64,000 nucleotides of DNA from CAMYMQ01 sp963730305 (GCA_963730305.1 CAVSRB010000005.1:123302-187301), one strand, 5' to 3'. Counted from the first letter of the stretch, positions 8,655-19,635 are shown. Numbers and translations: made by a program. The notes: generated by a model not told the origin, from the sequence alone.

Positions 8655-9869
8655 CGAAGCCCAGCAGCGCATCCTCGCGGCCTTCGCGCCGCTCGCCGCC
8701 GAGACGGTGCCGCTCGACCGAGGCGGTCGGCCGGGTGCTCGCCGAGGACGTCACTGCGCGGCTGACCCAGCCGCCGGTCGCGGTCTCGGCGATGGACGGC
8801 TACGCGGTGCGCGCGGCCGACGTCGCCACGGTGCCCGCGACCCTGACGGAGATCGGCCGTTCGGCGGCCGGCGACGGCTTCGGCGGCATGGTCGGGCCGG
8901 GCCAGACCGTGCGCATCTTCACCGGCGCGCCGGTGCCCGACGGCGCCGACGCCATCGTCATCCAGGAGGACGTCGACGCCGACGGCGAGGCGATCACCGT
9001 GCGCGAGGGCGTGGCCGCGGGCCGCTACGTCCGCCCGGCGGGGCTCGATTTCCGCGCCGGCGACGCCGGCGTCGCCGCGGGCCGCGTGCTGACGCCGCGC
9101 GATGTCGGCATCGCCGCGGCGATGAACGTGCCGTGGCTGCGCGTGCACCGCCGGCCGCAAGGTCGCGATCCTGGCGACCGGCGACGAGATCGTCATGCCC
9201 GGCGAGCCGCTCGGGCCGCACCAGATCGTCAGCTCGAACGGCTGGGCGCTCGCCGCCTTCGTCACCGCCAACGGCGGCGTGCCGGTCAACCTGGGCATCG
9301 CGCCGGACCGGCCGGAGGCGCTGCAGACGATGGCCGCGGGCGCGGCCGGCGCGGACCTGCTGGTCACCACCGGCGGCGCCTCGGTCGGCGAGCACGACCT
9401 GATCCAGACCGCGCTCGGCGAGGTCGGCCTCGAGGTCGACTTCTGGAAGATCGCGATGCGGCCGGGCAAGCCGCTGATCTTCGGCGCGCTGCGCCAGGGG
9501 ACCGGCGTCACGCCGATGCTCGGCCTGCCCGGCAACCCGGTTTCCAGCCTGGTCTGCGCGCTCGTGTTCATGGGCCCGATCCTGAACCGGCTGCGCGGCG
9601 TGACGCCCGAGGTGCCCGTGCCCGCGGCGGCCCGGCTCGGCCAGGACCTCGGCGCCAACGACCAGCGCCAGGACTATCTCCGCGCCACGGTCGAGACCGG
9701 CGACGACGGCGTGCCGGTCGCCTTCCCGTTCGAGAAGCAGGACAGCTCGATGCTGTCGCTGCTGTCGCGCTCGGACGCCCTGGTCGTCCGCGCCCCCCAC
9801 GCGCCGCCCGCAAAGGCCGGCGACATGGTGCAAATGCTGCGGTTCCCGGCGCCCGCCACTATCGTCTAA
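8641..9869 (+). CDS. moeA: Molybdopterin molybdenumtransferase MoeA (two apparent frameshifts)
   Basis: Inserts molybdate into adenylylated molybdopterin at the end of cofactor synthesis. Visible landmarks: SAMDGYAVRAAD near residue 45, GAPVPDGADAIVIQED, ILATGDEIV, TTGGASVGEHD in the MogA-like domain III, and MLGLPGNPVSSLV. Extra bases near 8720 and 9158 break the frame; corrected length is 408 residues, normal for the family. The gene directly follows moaC through a 14-base tandem repeat with overlapping starts and stops. No separate Shine-Dalgarno is evident, so translation probably depends on coupling from moaC. Confidence 0.93.
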
Positions 9870-9904
9870 GCCGGCCCGGGAGTTATACAAAAGTAGAACA
9901 ACGC

Positions 9905-9933
9905 TTGACGGCTCTGGCGAACCAAAGTAGAAC
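9905..9933 (+). promoter_or_regulatory. lexA promoter (sigma-70 type)
   Basis: TTGACG (9905-9910) and TAGAAC (9928-9933) are separated by exactly 17 bases. The -10 element overlaps the LexA box at 9919-9933, so bound LexA would block the promoter. A 10-base direct repeat AAGTAGAACA occurs at 9891-9900 and again at 9925-9934. Confidence 0.65.
9919..9933 (+). promoter_or_regulatory. LexA operator (GAAC-N7-GAAC)
   Basis: GAAC, seven bases, GAAC is the direct-repeat SOS box established for alphaproteobacterial LexA. It lies 94 bases before the lexA start and overlaps the -10 element, as expected for autoregulation. Confidence 0.85.
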
Positions 9934-10026
9934 ACGTGTAGGTTTACACTTTGTTCCGCTTTGGGCGAGGACCACAAGATGTTGGGTCGGCGTCGGGCGG
10001 AACGGCCCTCCCGCGGAGGAATCCGG

Positions 10027-10741
10027 ATGCTGACCAAGAAACAGCATGAACTGCTCGTCTACGTGAACGACTACATCTCGCGCACCGGCGTGTCGCCGTC
10101 CTTCGACGAGATGAAGGAGGCCCTCGACCTCAAGTCGAAGTCGGGCATCCACCGGCTGATCACCGGGCTGGAGGAGCGCGGCTTCATCCGCCGCCTGCCC
10201 CACCGGGCCCGGGCGCTGGAGGTGGTGCGCATGCCGGAGACCGCGGCCTACGGCACCAGCGCGCCGGCGCCGGCGGTCAACCGCAAGTTCGAGCCCAACG
10301 TCATCACCGGCGGCCGGTCGGCGCCGCTGGCCGGGCGCCCGGTCCACACCGCCAATGACCCGCGTCGACCTGCCGCTCTACGGCAAGATCGCCGCGGGCA
10401 CGCCGATCGAGGCGCTGCGCGACACAGCGAACACCGTCGAGGTGCCGCCGAGCATGCTCGGCCGTGGCGAGCATTACGCGCTCGAGGTCGAGGGCGATTC
10501 GATGATCGAGGCCGGCATCATGGACGGCGACACGGTCGTCATCCAGCGCTGCGACCGCGCCGATAACGGCTCGATCGTGGTCGCGCTGGTCGAGGAGAAC
10601 GAGGTCACGCTCAAGCGCCTGCGCCAGCGCGGCAATTCGATCGCGCTGGAGCCGGCCAACAAGAAGTACGAGACCCGGATCTTCGGCCCCGAGCAGGTCA
10701 AGATTCAGGGCCGCCTGATCGGCCTGATCCGCCACTTCTGA
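10027..10741 (+). CDS. lexA: SOS repressor LexA (one apparent frameshift)
   Basis: Transcriptional repressor of DNA-damage genes that self-cleaves when stimulated by RecA. The winged-helix N-terminus MLTKKQHELLVYVNDYI with the recognition segment KSKSGIHRLI is followed by the peptidase domain: LPLYGKIAAGTPIEAL, the catalytic Ser in EVEGDSMIEAGI and the catalytic Lys region EVTLKRL. One extra C near 10360 in a CCC run breaks the frame between linker and peptidase domain. Corrected length is 237 residues. ATG at 10027 is chosen because GGAGGA lies six bases upstream. Its 3' end overlaps the convergent comEC by 37 bases. Confidence 0.95.
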
Positions 10742-12957
10742 GCCCGGCGGGCGGTCCGCAGCCGCTTCCGCCCATAGGGCAGACGGCCGGCGCGTCGCGC
10801 CACGGCGGGCACCCACGGACGGACGCCGCGCAACCGACGGTCGGTGAGCACGCGAATGGGGCCGGCCCCCGGCGTTGCGGGCAGCCAGATGGCATGGCTG
10901 CCGCCCCGATTGAGTGCTGCCTTGTCGATGATCAGCCGCGGCGTGGGGCAATTGGGCGGCCGGGCCAGCGGTGTGATCAGCAGGTCCGCCCGAAAGCAAT
11001 CTTCCACGAATGCGTCCGGGGTGGCGACGAAGGCGACCCGGTAGCCGCTGCGCCGGAACAGGCAGCCGGCGGCGTCGCAGCGCGCCGGTGGCGGGCCCGT
11101 CTTCGGCGCGCCGTTCTTGGTTGTTTCGGTCCATAGCGCGGCGTCCCGCTGGCCGTAGCGGTCGAGCCAGCGCCGGGCGGCGTAGCGGCCGCGCCGGGTC
11201 GAGGACAGCGCCAGATCGCCCTGGGGCGTCCGTACTGCGGCGAGCCGACCGTCGGCGGTGACCAGGATATCGGGTATGGGAGCCGCGCCGCTGCTGGCCA
11301 GACCGGCCAGGATCGCGGGCAGGCCGAGCCAGCGCCAGCGTTGCCGCCACAGGCACAGCCACACACCGCCGAGCGCGACCAGCGCCAGGCCCCACGGCTC
11401 GATCTTCGGGATCAGGAGGTAGGCGGACGGCAATGCCGCCACCGTCCGGGCGACCGCCAGCATGGCGTCGATGCCGTGGCCCATCAGGGCGAGTGGCCAG
11501 GCCTCCACGCCGAAGGGCATCGCGACCAGGACGACCAGCCCGAGCGGCATGATCCAGAAGGTCATGATCGGCACGGCGGCGAGGTTGGCCAGCAGGCCGT
11601 AGGCGGCGAATTTCTGGAAATGGTAGATGGCGAAGGGCGCCGTGGCCGCGGCGGCGACGCCGCTGGTTACGCCCAGCCCGGCGATGCCGCGCACCAGCCG
11701 GCGCCCCTGCCCGACCGGCTGCGGGTTGCGGCGGCGGCGCTCGGCCCAGGCTTCGTAGGCGGCGATCAGCGCGACCACGGCGCCGAACGACATCTGGAAG
11801 CTGGGTGTCAGCAGCAATTCGGGCGCGGTCAGCAGCAGTGCCGCCGCCGCCCAGGCGACCAGCCGCATCGACAGGGCGATGCGGTCGAGGAAGACGCCGA
11901 GCAGGACGATCGCGAGCATCAGGAAGGCGCGCTGGGTCGGCACCGTCGCGCCGGTCAAGAACAGGTAGGCGAGCCCGGTTGCCAGTGCGCCGCCGGCCGC
12001 CCACTTCTTGATCGGATGGCGCAGCGCCAGCCCCGGGACCAGCGCCAGGCCGAGGCGCAGCGCGAAAAAGGCGAAGCCCGCGACCATGCCGATATGGAGA
12101 CCCGAGATCGCGAGCAAATGGGCGAGCCCGGCGGCGCGGATCTGCTTGAGCGTGGCCTCGGGGATGTGGCCGCGCTCGCCGGTCAGCAGCGCCGCCGCAA
12201 TTCCGCCCGCCGCCCCGCCCAGCGCCGCGACGATGCGCTCGGTCAGGTCTTGACGGAGCCGGCGCAGCCACCGGCCAGGCGCGAAGCCGTTCGGTCGCGT
12301 CGCCGCGCGGTAGGCAGCGGCGTCGCCGACGGCGAAGCCGGTCGCGCCGATGCCCCGGAAGAAGGCGGCGCGCTGGAAATCATAGGCGCCGGGGCTGACC
12401 GGCGGCGGCACCGGCAGCAGCACCGCGCGCACGATGATCCGTGCGCCCGGCACCAGTCCCGGCGACGGCTTGCGCACCCGCAGCCGGATGCGCCGCGGCG
12501 TTCGCGCCGGGTCGAGCCGCTCGATGCGCAGCGCTTCGAGGACGAGACGCGCGCCCTTGGCGTCGGGCCGGACCGAGACGATCCGGCCGTCGACCGAGAC
12601 CGGGCCGAGCCGCGCGGCGAGTTGCGGGGTCGCGACCGTCGCGGTGCGCCACTGGGCGGCGGTGAAGCCGAGTGACAGCGCGGTCAGCAGCGCCGCGCCC
12701 GAGCGCAGGCCCAGGTGCCGCCGCGCCGCGACTACCGCGACGGCGGCGATGAGGGTGCAGACGGTGCCAAGCCACCACGGCGGCTCGGTGGCCAGGGCGA
12801 AATAGAGCGCGACGCCCAGGCCGAGCGCCACGGGCAGCCACAGCGGCCAGCGGTCGCGGTCGTCGAGCAGGCTGCGGGTCAGCGCGGCCCGCACCCACCG
12901 TCCTGCCGCCCACGGCTGCCGCCCGGGCAGGGTCAAAATGTCCGTCCGAGTGTGCAA
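10705..12957 (-). CDS. comEC: ComEC/Rec2-family DNA-uptake channel protein
   Basis: 750-residue inner-membrane protein of the ComEC family, the proposed channel for DNA import in natural competence. It shows an N-terminal membrane/DUF4131 region, the Competence domain (QIRAAGLAHLLAISGLHIGM near residues 275-295), and many hydrophobic helices. The C-terminal soluble region lacks a metallo-beta-lactamase HxHxDH motif; alphaproteobacterial homologues often have this degenerate tail. The start is uncertain: the longest frame begins with TTG at 12957 and a GTG lies about 22 codons further in. It is divergent from gltX and convergent with lexA, overlapping it by 37 bases. Frame intact. Competence in this organism is not shown. 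Confidence 0.85.
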   Translation of the reverse strand: MHTRTDILTLPGRQPWAAGRWVRAALTRSLLDDRDRWPLWLPVALGLGVALYFALATEPPWWLGTVCTLIAAVAVVAARRHLGLRSGAALLTALSLGFTAAQWRTATVATPQLAARLGPVSVDGRIVSVRPDAKGARLVLEALRIERLDPARTPRRIRLRVRKPSPGLVPGARIIVRAVLLPVPPPVSPGAYDFQRAAFFRGIGATGFAVGDAAAYRAATRPNGFAPGRWLRRLRQDLTERIVAALGGAAGGIAAALLTGERGHIPEATLKQIRAAGLAHLLAISGLHIGMVAGFAFFALRLGLALVPGLALRHPIKKWAAGGALATGLAYLFLTGATVPTQRAFLMLAIVLLGVFLDRIALSMRLVAWAAAALLLTAPELLLTPSFQMSFGAVVALIAAYEAWAERRRRNPQPVGQGRRLVRGIAGLGVTSGVAAAATAPFAIYHFQKFAAYGLLANLAAVPIMTFWIMPLGLVVLVAMPFGVEAWPLALMGHGIDAMLAVARTVAALPSAYLLIPKIEPWGLALVALGGVWLCLWRQRWRWLGLPAILAGLASSGAAPIPDILVTADGRLAAVRTPQGDLALSSTRRGRYAARRWLDRYGQRDAALWTETTKNGAPKTGPPPARCDAAGCLFRRSGYRVAFVATPDAFVEDCFRADLLITPLARPPNCPTPRLIIDKAALNRGGSHAIWLPATPGAGPIRVLTDRRLRGVRPWVPAVARRAGRLPYGRKRLRTARRAQKWRIRPIRRP

Positions 12958-13039
12958 AGCGCACCGGGAATGTTAAAAGCCACCCCCGCATCGCCGCGCG
13001 CGATGCGTCCCAGTCCCACTCTAGTCCAATTCGGCCCCG

Positions 13040-14440
13040 ATGTCCGTCGTCACCCGTTTCGCCCCCTCGCCGACCGGCTTCCTGCATATCGGCGGCGCCC
13101 GCACGGCGCTGTTCAACTGGCTCTACGCCCGCCATTGCGGCGGCACCTTCCTGTTGCGGATCGAGGATACCGACCGGGCGCGCTCGACCGAAGAGGCCAA
13201 GGCGGCGATCCTCGACGGGCTGAACTGGCTCGGCCTCGATTGGGACGGCGACGTCGTCTACCAGTCCGAACGCGCCGAGCGGCACGCCGCCGCAGCCCGC
13301 GCGTTGCTCGACAAGGGCCTGGCCTATCGCTGCTACGCCAGCCCCGAGGAGCTGGCGGCGATGCGCGAAGAGGCCCGCGCCCAGGGGCGCTCCATGCTCT
13401 ATGACGGGCGCTGGCGCGACCGCGACCCGTCCGAGGCGCCGGCCGGGGTCGACCCGGTGATCCGCCTCAAGGCGCCGCTCGACGGCGAGACGGTGATCGA
13501 CGACGCGGTCCAGGGCCCGGTACGGGTCGCCAACGACCAGCTCGACGACATGGTGCTGCTGCGCGCCGACGGCACGCCCGACCTACATGCTGTCGGTCGT
13601 GGTCGACGACCACGACATGGGCGTCACCCACGTCATCCGCGGCGACGACCACCTGACCAACGCCTTCCGCCAGACCCAGCTCTACCGCGCGCTCGGCTGG
13701 GACCGCCGGAATTCGCCCATATCCCGCTGATCCACGGCCCCGACGGCGCCAAGCTGTCCAAGCGGCACGGCGCGCTCGGCGTCGAGCGAGTACCGCGAAG
13801 ATGGGCTTCCTGCCCGAGGCGATGCGCAACTACCTGCTGCGGCTCGGCTGGTCCCACGGCGACGACGAGATCATCTCGACCGAACAGGCGATCGACTGGT
13901 TCGACCTCGACGCCGTCGGCAAGTCGCCGGCGCGCTTCGACCTGGCCAAGCTGAGCAACCTGAACGGCCACTACATCCGCGAGGCCGACGACGCCCGGCT
14001 GGTCGCGCTGATCCTGCCGCTCGTGGCCGAGCAAGGCGCCGGCGGCGACGACGCGGCCTGCCGGGCGCGCCTGACTGCGGGCATGGCCGGCCTCAAGGCA
14101 CGCGCCAAGACCCTGGTCGAACTGGCCGAGAGCGCCGCCTTCTATTGCCGGCCGCGCCCCCTGCCCCTGTCCGACAAGGCCGCGGCGCTGCTCGACGGCG
14201 ACGCGCCGGCGGTGCTCGGCCGGGGTCCGGACGCAGCTCGAAGCGGCGGAGTGGACCGCGGAGGCGCTGGAGGCGGCGGTGCGCGACTATGCGGAGGCCC
14301 AGGACCTCAAGCTCGGCAAGGTCGCCCAGCCGTTGCGCGCCGCGCTGACCGGCTCCAACGCCTCGCCCGGGATTTTCGAGGTCATGGTCGTGCTGGGACG
14401 GGCGGAAAGCCTTGCCCGCATCGGGGATCACGCAAGGTAG
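13040..14440 (+). CDS. gltX: Glutamyl-tRNA synthetase (five apparent indels)
   Basis: Class I synthetase charging tRNA-Glu (and often tRNA-Gln in alphaproteobacteria). The HIGH-type motif is in RFAPSPTGFLHIGGARTALF (residues 6-25), the KMSKS-type motif in GAKLSKRHG, and VTHVIRGDDHLTN lies between them. Insertions near 13588, 13786, 13795 and 14225 and one deletion near 13711 break the frame. Correcting them gives 465 residues ending IGDHAR, with no missing domain. gltA follows after 134 bases on the same strand. The indels alternate in sign with all motifs kept, which is characteristic of sequence error. Confidence 0.93.
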
Positions 14441-14574
14441 CCCTGCGCTCTGTCCACTGCCAATTGCTCTTTGTTTGCCTACATAGTAGTGTGCGCCGCA
14501 CAATTACCGCCGTCGCAGCCGCGGCGCAAACATCCGCATATGAAGGCCGACGAACTACTGTCGGGGGCGAATCC

Positions 14575-15908
<1,334 letters not shown>

Positions 15909-15917
15909 TCGCCGGCG

Positions 15918-16409
15918 GTGGCCGGGACCGGCACGGATTCAGACGGCGCGGATCGAGACCGATCCGGCGCCGTCGCCATCCCGCCGGTCATCTATCTGGG
16001 TTTCTTCCTGATCGGGCTGGCGCTCGAACTCCTGTTCCCCGCGCCCCTGTTGCCGGCCGCCGTTCAGTATGGCGTCGGGGGCGTGCTGATCGTCGCCAGC
16101 GGGATGCTGATCCCGTTCACGTTCCGCCGCTTCCACGTGACGGGCACGCCGCTCGACGTGCGCAAGGCGACCACGGCGATCATCACCGACGGGCCGTATC
16201 GTTTCTCGCGCAACCCGGTGTACGTGGCGATGACCCTGCTCTATTGCGGGCTCGCCTTCGTCATCGATGGTTTATGGCTGCTCGCCACGCTCGTCCCCGT
16301 GCTGGTCGTGATGCACTACGGGGTGATCCTGCGCGAGGAACGCTACCTCGAGGGCAAGTTCGGCGCGGAATACATCGCCTACAAACGAACCGTGCGGCGC
16401 TGGCTCTGA
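15918..16409 (+). CDS. Isoprenylcysteine carboxyl methyltransferase-like membrane methyltransferase
   Basis: 163-residue membrane protein of the PEMT/ICMT-like family (PF04191 type). Two hydrophobic helices precede the SAM-binding C-terminal part, where GPYRFSRNPVYVAM and REERYLEGKFGAEYIAYK carry the family signature (Arg-Asn-Pro-x-Tyr and the final Glu-Tyr-x-x-Tyr). It starts with GTG nine bases after the gltA stop. It is convergent with gloA, with only seven bases between stops. The methyl acceptor is not known; bacterial members seldom act on prenylated proteins. Confidence 0.8.
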   Translation: MAGTGTDSDGADRDRSGAVAIPPVIYLGFFLIGLALELLFPAPLLPAAVQYGVGGVLIVASGMLIPFTFRRFHVTGTPLDVRKATTAIITDGPYRFSRNPVYVAMTLLYCGLAFVIDGLWLLATLVPVLVVMHYGVILREERYLEGKFGAEYIAYKRTVRRWL

Positions 16410-16416
16410 CGCGCGG

Positions 16417-16833
16417 CTAGGACCGCTCGATCAGCTCGACCTTGTAGCCGTCGGGGTCCTCGACGAAGGCGATCGGCAGGCTCCCGCCCTTCATCGGTCC
16501 CGGCGGCCGCGGGATCGACACCCCGCCCTTCTCCATCGCCGCGCAGGCGGCATAGATGTCCGGCACTGCGATCGCGATGTGGCCGTAGGCATCGCCCTTG
16601 TCGTAGGGCTCGGTCTGGTCCCAGTTGTGGGTCAGCTCGATGACGGTGTGGTCGGCCTCGTCGCCGTAGCCGAGGAAGGCCAGGGTGAACTTGCCGTTCG
16701 GGAAATCCGTCTTGCGCAACAGCGTCATGCCCAGGTGCCGGGTGTAGAAGTCGATCGATGCGTCGAGATCGACGACCCGCAGCATGGTGTGCAGCAGCCG
16801 GAACTTGCTGGTATCGACGGTGGTCTCGGTCAT
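16417..16833 (-). CDS. gloA: Lactoylglutathione lyase (glyoxalase I)
   Basis: 138-residue metalloenzyme converting the methylglyoxal-glutathione adduct to S-lactoylglutathione. The vicinal-oxygen-chelate fold is evident: LHTMLRVVDLDASIDFYTRH with metal-binding His at the N-terminus, TVIELTHNW with the first Glu, GHIAIAVPD with the second His, and FVEDPDGYKVELIE with the final Glu. ATG at 16833 overlaps the lpxB stop (ATGA), so it is the last gene of the rpsB-lpx block and probably translated with LpxB. This is a detoxification enzyme attached to an envelope operon. Confidence 0.93.
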   Translation of the reverse strand: MTETTVDTSKFRLLHTMLRVVDLDASIDFYTRHLGMTLLRKTDFPNGKFTLAFLGYGDEADHTVIELTHNWDQTEPYDKGDAYGHIAIAVPDIYAACAAMEKGGVSIPRPPGPMKGGSLPIAFVEDPDGYKVELIERS

Positions 16834-18020
16834 GGTCGTTTCGCTCCGTTGGGGCTCGCGTCGATCAGCGACAGGATGGTCTCGGCGGCGCGCACGCTGG
16901 GCTTGGCGTCGCCGGCCCGGAGCCGCTGCCGCGCCTCGCCAAGATAGCTGCGTTGGACCATCACTGTCGACGGGTCGGTCAGCAGGGCGGTGACCGACCG
17001 GGCAATCCCGACGGGATCGCAGCGGTCGAGCACGAATTCGGGCATCACCTCGCGCTGCATCACCACGTTGACCGCGCAGACGAAGGGCGTCTTCAGGATC
17101 ATCCGGCCGACCAGGGCGGCGTACCAGCGCAGCTTGTAGGCGACGACGGTCGGCACGTCGGCGAAGGCCAGTTCGACCGTGGCCGTGCCCGAGGCGGCGA
17201 GCGCGGCGTTGGCCGCGGCGAAGGCGGCGTATTTGTCGCCGGGCTCGCGCAGCACGGTCACCGGAACCGGCCAGGCGCCGGCCGCGGCGGCGACCTGGTC
17301 GGCGACCGCGGGCACCGTCGGCACCAGGCAGTGGACCCCCGGCACGGCCGCGGCGATGCGGCCCAGCGCGTCGCCGAAGACCGCCCCGTGGCGGGCGACC
17401 TCGCCGTGCCGGCTGCCCGGCAGCACGCACAGCACCGGCGTGTTCGGCGCGATGCCGAGGCGCCGGCGCAGCCCGGGACCGTCGGCCGCGACGTCGGCCA
17501 TCTCGGCGGCCGGGTGGCCGACGAAGGTGGTCGCCAGGCCGTGGCGCTCGAAATAGGGCGCCTCGAAGGGAAAGATCGTCAGCAGGTGATCGAGGCACCG
17601 GGCGACGCTCTTCGACCGTCCCTCGTTCCAGGCCCACACGGTCGGCGCGACATACTGGATCACCGGGATGCCCGAGGCGCGCAGCCGCTTGGCGACGCGG
17701 TGGGAGAAGCCCTGGGAATCGATCAGCACGACGCAGTCGGGCCGTTGCGCGGCGGCATCCTCGGCGACCTGGCGGATCCGCCGCAGGATCAGGCGCAGCT
17801 TGGGCAGGAATTCGATGCCCATCACCGCGAGCTCGTCGATCGGGAACAGCGAGGACAGGCCCAGCGCGGTCATGCGCGGTCCGGCGAGCCCGGCGAAGCC
17901 GACCCGGTCGCCCGTCTGGGCCCGCAGCGCGGTGACGAGATGGGCGCCGAGCTGGTCGCCGGACGGCTCACCGACCGAGAGGTAGATCAGGGGGCCGGCG
18001 GACCTGTCGCTGTCGGCCAT
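16830..18020 (-). CDS. lpxB: Lipid-A-disaccharide synthase
   Basis: 396-residue family 19 glycosyltransferase joining lipid X and UDP-2,3-diacylglucosamine to form the lipid A disaccharide on the inner face of the inner membrane. N-terminal SVGEPSGDQLGAHL and central IQYVAPTVWAWNEGR, VGHPAAEM and LCVLPGSRHGEVARH are diagnostic; the C-terminal part has GTATVELAFADVPTVVAYK. Full length, frame intact. It follows lpxI by three bases and overlaps gloA by four. Confidence 0.97.
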   Translation of the reverse strand: MADSDRSAGPLIYLSVGEPSGDQLGAHLVTALRAQTGDRVGFAGLAGPRMTALGLSSLFPIDELAVMGIEFLPKLRLILRRIRQVAEDAAAQRPDCVVLIDSQGFSHRVAKRLRASGIPVIQYVAPTVWAWNEGRSKSVARCLDHLLTIFPFEAPYFERHGLATTFVGHPAAEMADVAADGPGLRRRLGIAPNTPVLCVLPGSRHGEVARHGAVFGDALGRIAAAVPGVHCLVPTVPAVADQVAAAAGAWPVPVTVLREPGDKYAAFAAANAALAASGTATVELAFADVPTVVAYKLRWYAALVGRMILKTPFVCAVNVVMQREVMPEFVLDRCDPVGIARSVTALLTDPSTVMVQRSYLGEARQRLRAGDAKPSVRAAETILSLIDASPNGAKRP

Positions 18021-18023
18021 TGG

Positions 18024-18848
18024 TCAGTCGATCTCGATGCCGACGACGAACAGCCCCGTCGCGTCGGCCGCCGCTGCGACCCCCGGCCGGTCGAGGATCT
18101 GCGCACCGCCCGCCTGGACCGCAATGCCGCGCAGGCCCGCCGCCTCGGCCGCGCGCACCGTCTCGACCCCGATCGTCGGCAGGTCGACGCGGCGGTCCTG
18201 GCCGGGCTTGACCAGCTTGACCAGTACCCCGCCCGGGCCGTCGCGGCGCAGCTCGCCGCAGCGCCGGATCAGCGCGTCGGTGCCCTCGATCGCCTCGACC
18301 CCGAGCACGATGCCCTGCTGGACGACGACCGACTGGCCGACGTCGAGGGCGCCGAGGCCCTTGGCGACCTCGATGCCGCGCGCGATGTCGCGCTCGGCGT
18401 CCTTGTCGGGCCGGTGCCGGCCGAGCGGGCCTTTGGGGGCCAGCAGCTCGGACAGGATCGAGTCGACCCCGACCACGCGCATGCCGGACTTCTCGAATTC
18501 CTTGATGATGGCGCCGAGCAGGCTGTCGTCGCCCCAGGCCTTCATGGTCGCCTTCAACAGCACTTTGGCCGCGCGCGCGTCGGGGCGGATCTCGCGCAGC
18601 GACGGCCGCCGGACGTGGCCGGCGAAGATGACCTCCTCGACCCCCTCGGCGCGCAGGATCCGTTCGGTCTCGGCGGCGGCGCCGAGCCGCACCCAGGCAT
18701 GGGGCGAGGCCTCGACCGACGGGTGATCGGCCTGGCCCTCGAGGGCGAGCACGAAGAAGGGGCGATCCTGGCGCTGGCAGGCGGCGATGATCTGCGCCGG
18801 GAAGTCGCCACCGCCGGCAATGATGCCGAGCTTAGGCGCCTCTGCCAT
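18024..18848 (-). CDS. lpxI: UDP-2,3-diacylglucosamine pyrophosphatase LpxI
   Basis: 274-residue enzyme of the DUF1009/LpxI family that replaces LpxH in alphaproteobacteria, hydrolysing UDP-2,3-diacylglucosamine to lipid X. Starts LGIIAGGGDFPAQIIAACQ, contains VIFAGHVRRPSL and VGVDSILSELLAPKGPLG, and ends with the conserved AEAAGLRGIAVQAGGAQIL region. Frame intact. It overlaps the end of lpxA by 17 bases and is followed by lpxB, the usual alphaproteobacterial arrangement. Confidence 0.95.
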   Translation of the reverse strand: MAEAPKLGIIAGGGDFPAQIIAACQRQDRPFFVLALEGQADHPSVEASPHAWVRLGAAAETERILRAEGVEEVIFAGHVRRPSLREIRPDARAAKVLLKATMKAWGDDSLLGAIIKEFEKSGMRVVGVDSILSELLAPKGPLGRHRPDKDAERDIARGIEVAKGLGALDVGQSVVVQQGIVLGVEAIEGTDALIRRCGELRRDGPGGVLVKLVKPGQDRRVDLPTIGVETVRAAEAAGLRGIAVQAGGAQILDRPGVAAAADATGLFVVGIEID

Positions 18849-19635
18849 AGGTGAGCGGCTGCATGATCGGGCGCGACGCGTCGGCGCGGATGAAATCGAT
18901 GACTTCCATGACCAGTTTCGAGTCGGCGAACATCTCCGCGACGTCGTTGACGCGTTCGGTCAGCGTGCCTTCGGCGGCGAACATCAAGCGGTAGGCGCGC
19001 CGGAGCGTGTGGATCTCCTCGCGGGTGAAGCCGCGCCGGCGGAGGCCGATCAGGTTGAGGCCGGCCAGCCCGTCACGGATGCCGTAAACCGAGCCGTAGG
19101 GGATGACGTCCGCCTCGCAGCCGGTCATGCCGCCGATCATGACGTGCTTGCCGACGCGGACGAACTGCTGGATCGCCGAATTGCCGCCGATGATGGCGTA
19201 GTCGTCGATCGAGACGTGGCCGCCCATGACCGCGTTGTTGGCCATTACCACGTGATCGCCGACCCGGCAGTCGTGGGCGACGTGGGTGTTGACCATGAAC
19301 AGGCAGTTGTCGCCGACCCGCGTCTCGCCCTTGCCGCTGGCGGTGCCGGGATGCAGCGTCGCGTGCTCGCGGATGATGTTGTTCTTGCCGATCCTCAGCG
19401 TGGTCTTCTCGCCCTTGTACTTGAGGTCCTGGGGCGGCAGGCCGAGGCTGGCGTGGGGAAAGACGCGGGTGCCCGCGCCGATCTGCGTGTGCCCCGCGAT
19501 GACGACGTGGGACATCAGCTCGACGCCGTCGCCGAGCTCGACGTCGGCGCCGACGACGCAATAGGGACCGACCACCGCTTTCGCACTGATCTTGGCGCCG
19601 TCCTCGACGACCGCAGACGGGTGGACGTTCTTCAT
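18832..19635 (-). CDS. lpxA: UDP-N-acetylglucosamine acyltransferase
   Basis: First committed step of lipid A synthesis: transfer of a 3-hydroxyacyl chain from ACP to UDP-GlcNAc. 267 residues of left-handed beta-helix hexapeptide repeats from the N-terminus (HPSAVVEDGAKISAKAVVGP), the catalytic His in NTHVAHDCRVGDH, IQQFVRVGKHVMIGGMTG, and a C-terminal helical part beginning GLNLIGLRRRGFTREEI. ATG at 19635 overlaps the fabZ stop (ATGA). A longer upstream reading in the same frame is only the shadow of fabZ. Frame intact. Confidence 0.97.
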   Translation of the reverse strand: MKNVHPSAVVEDGAKISAKAVVGPYCVVGADVELGDGVELMSHVVIAGHTQIGAGTRVFPHASLGLPPQDLKYKGEKTTLRIGKNNIIREHATLHPGTASGKGETRVGDNCLFMVNTHVAHDCRVGDHVVMANNAVMGGHVSIDDYAIIGGNSAIQQFVRVGKHVMIGGMTGCEADVIPYGSVYGIRDGLAGLNLIGLRRRGFTREEIHTLRRAYRLMFAAEGTLTERVNDVAEMFADSKLVMEVIDFIRADASRPIMQPLTYGRGA

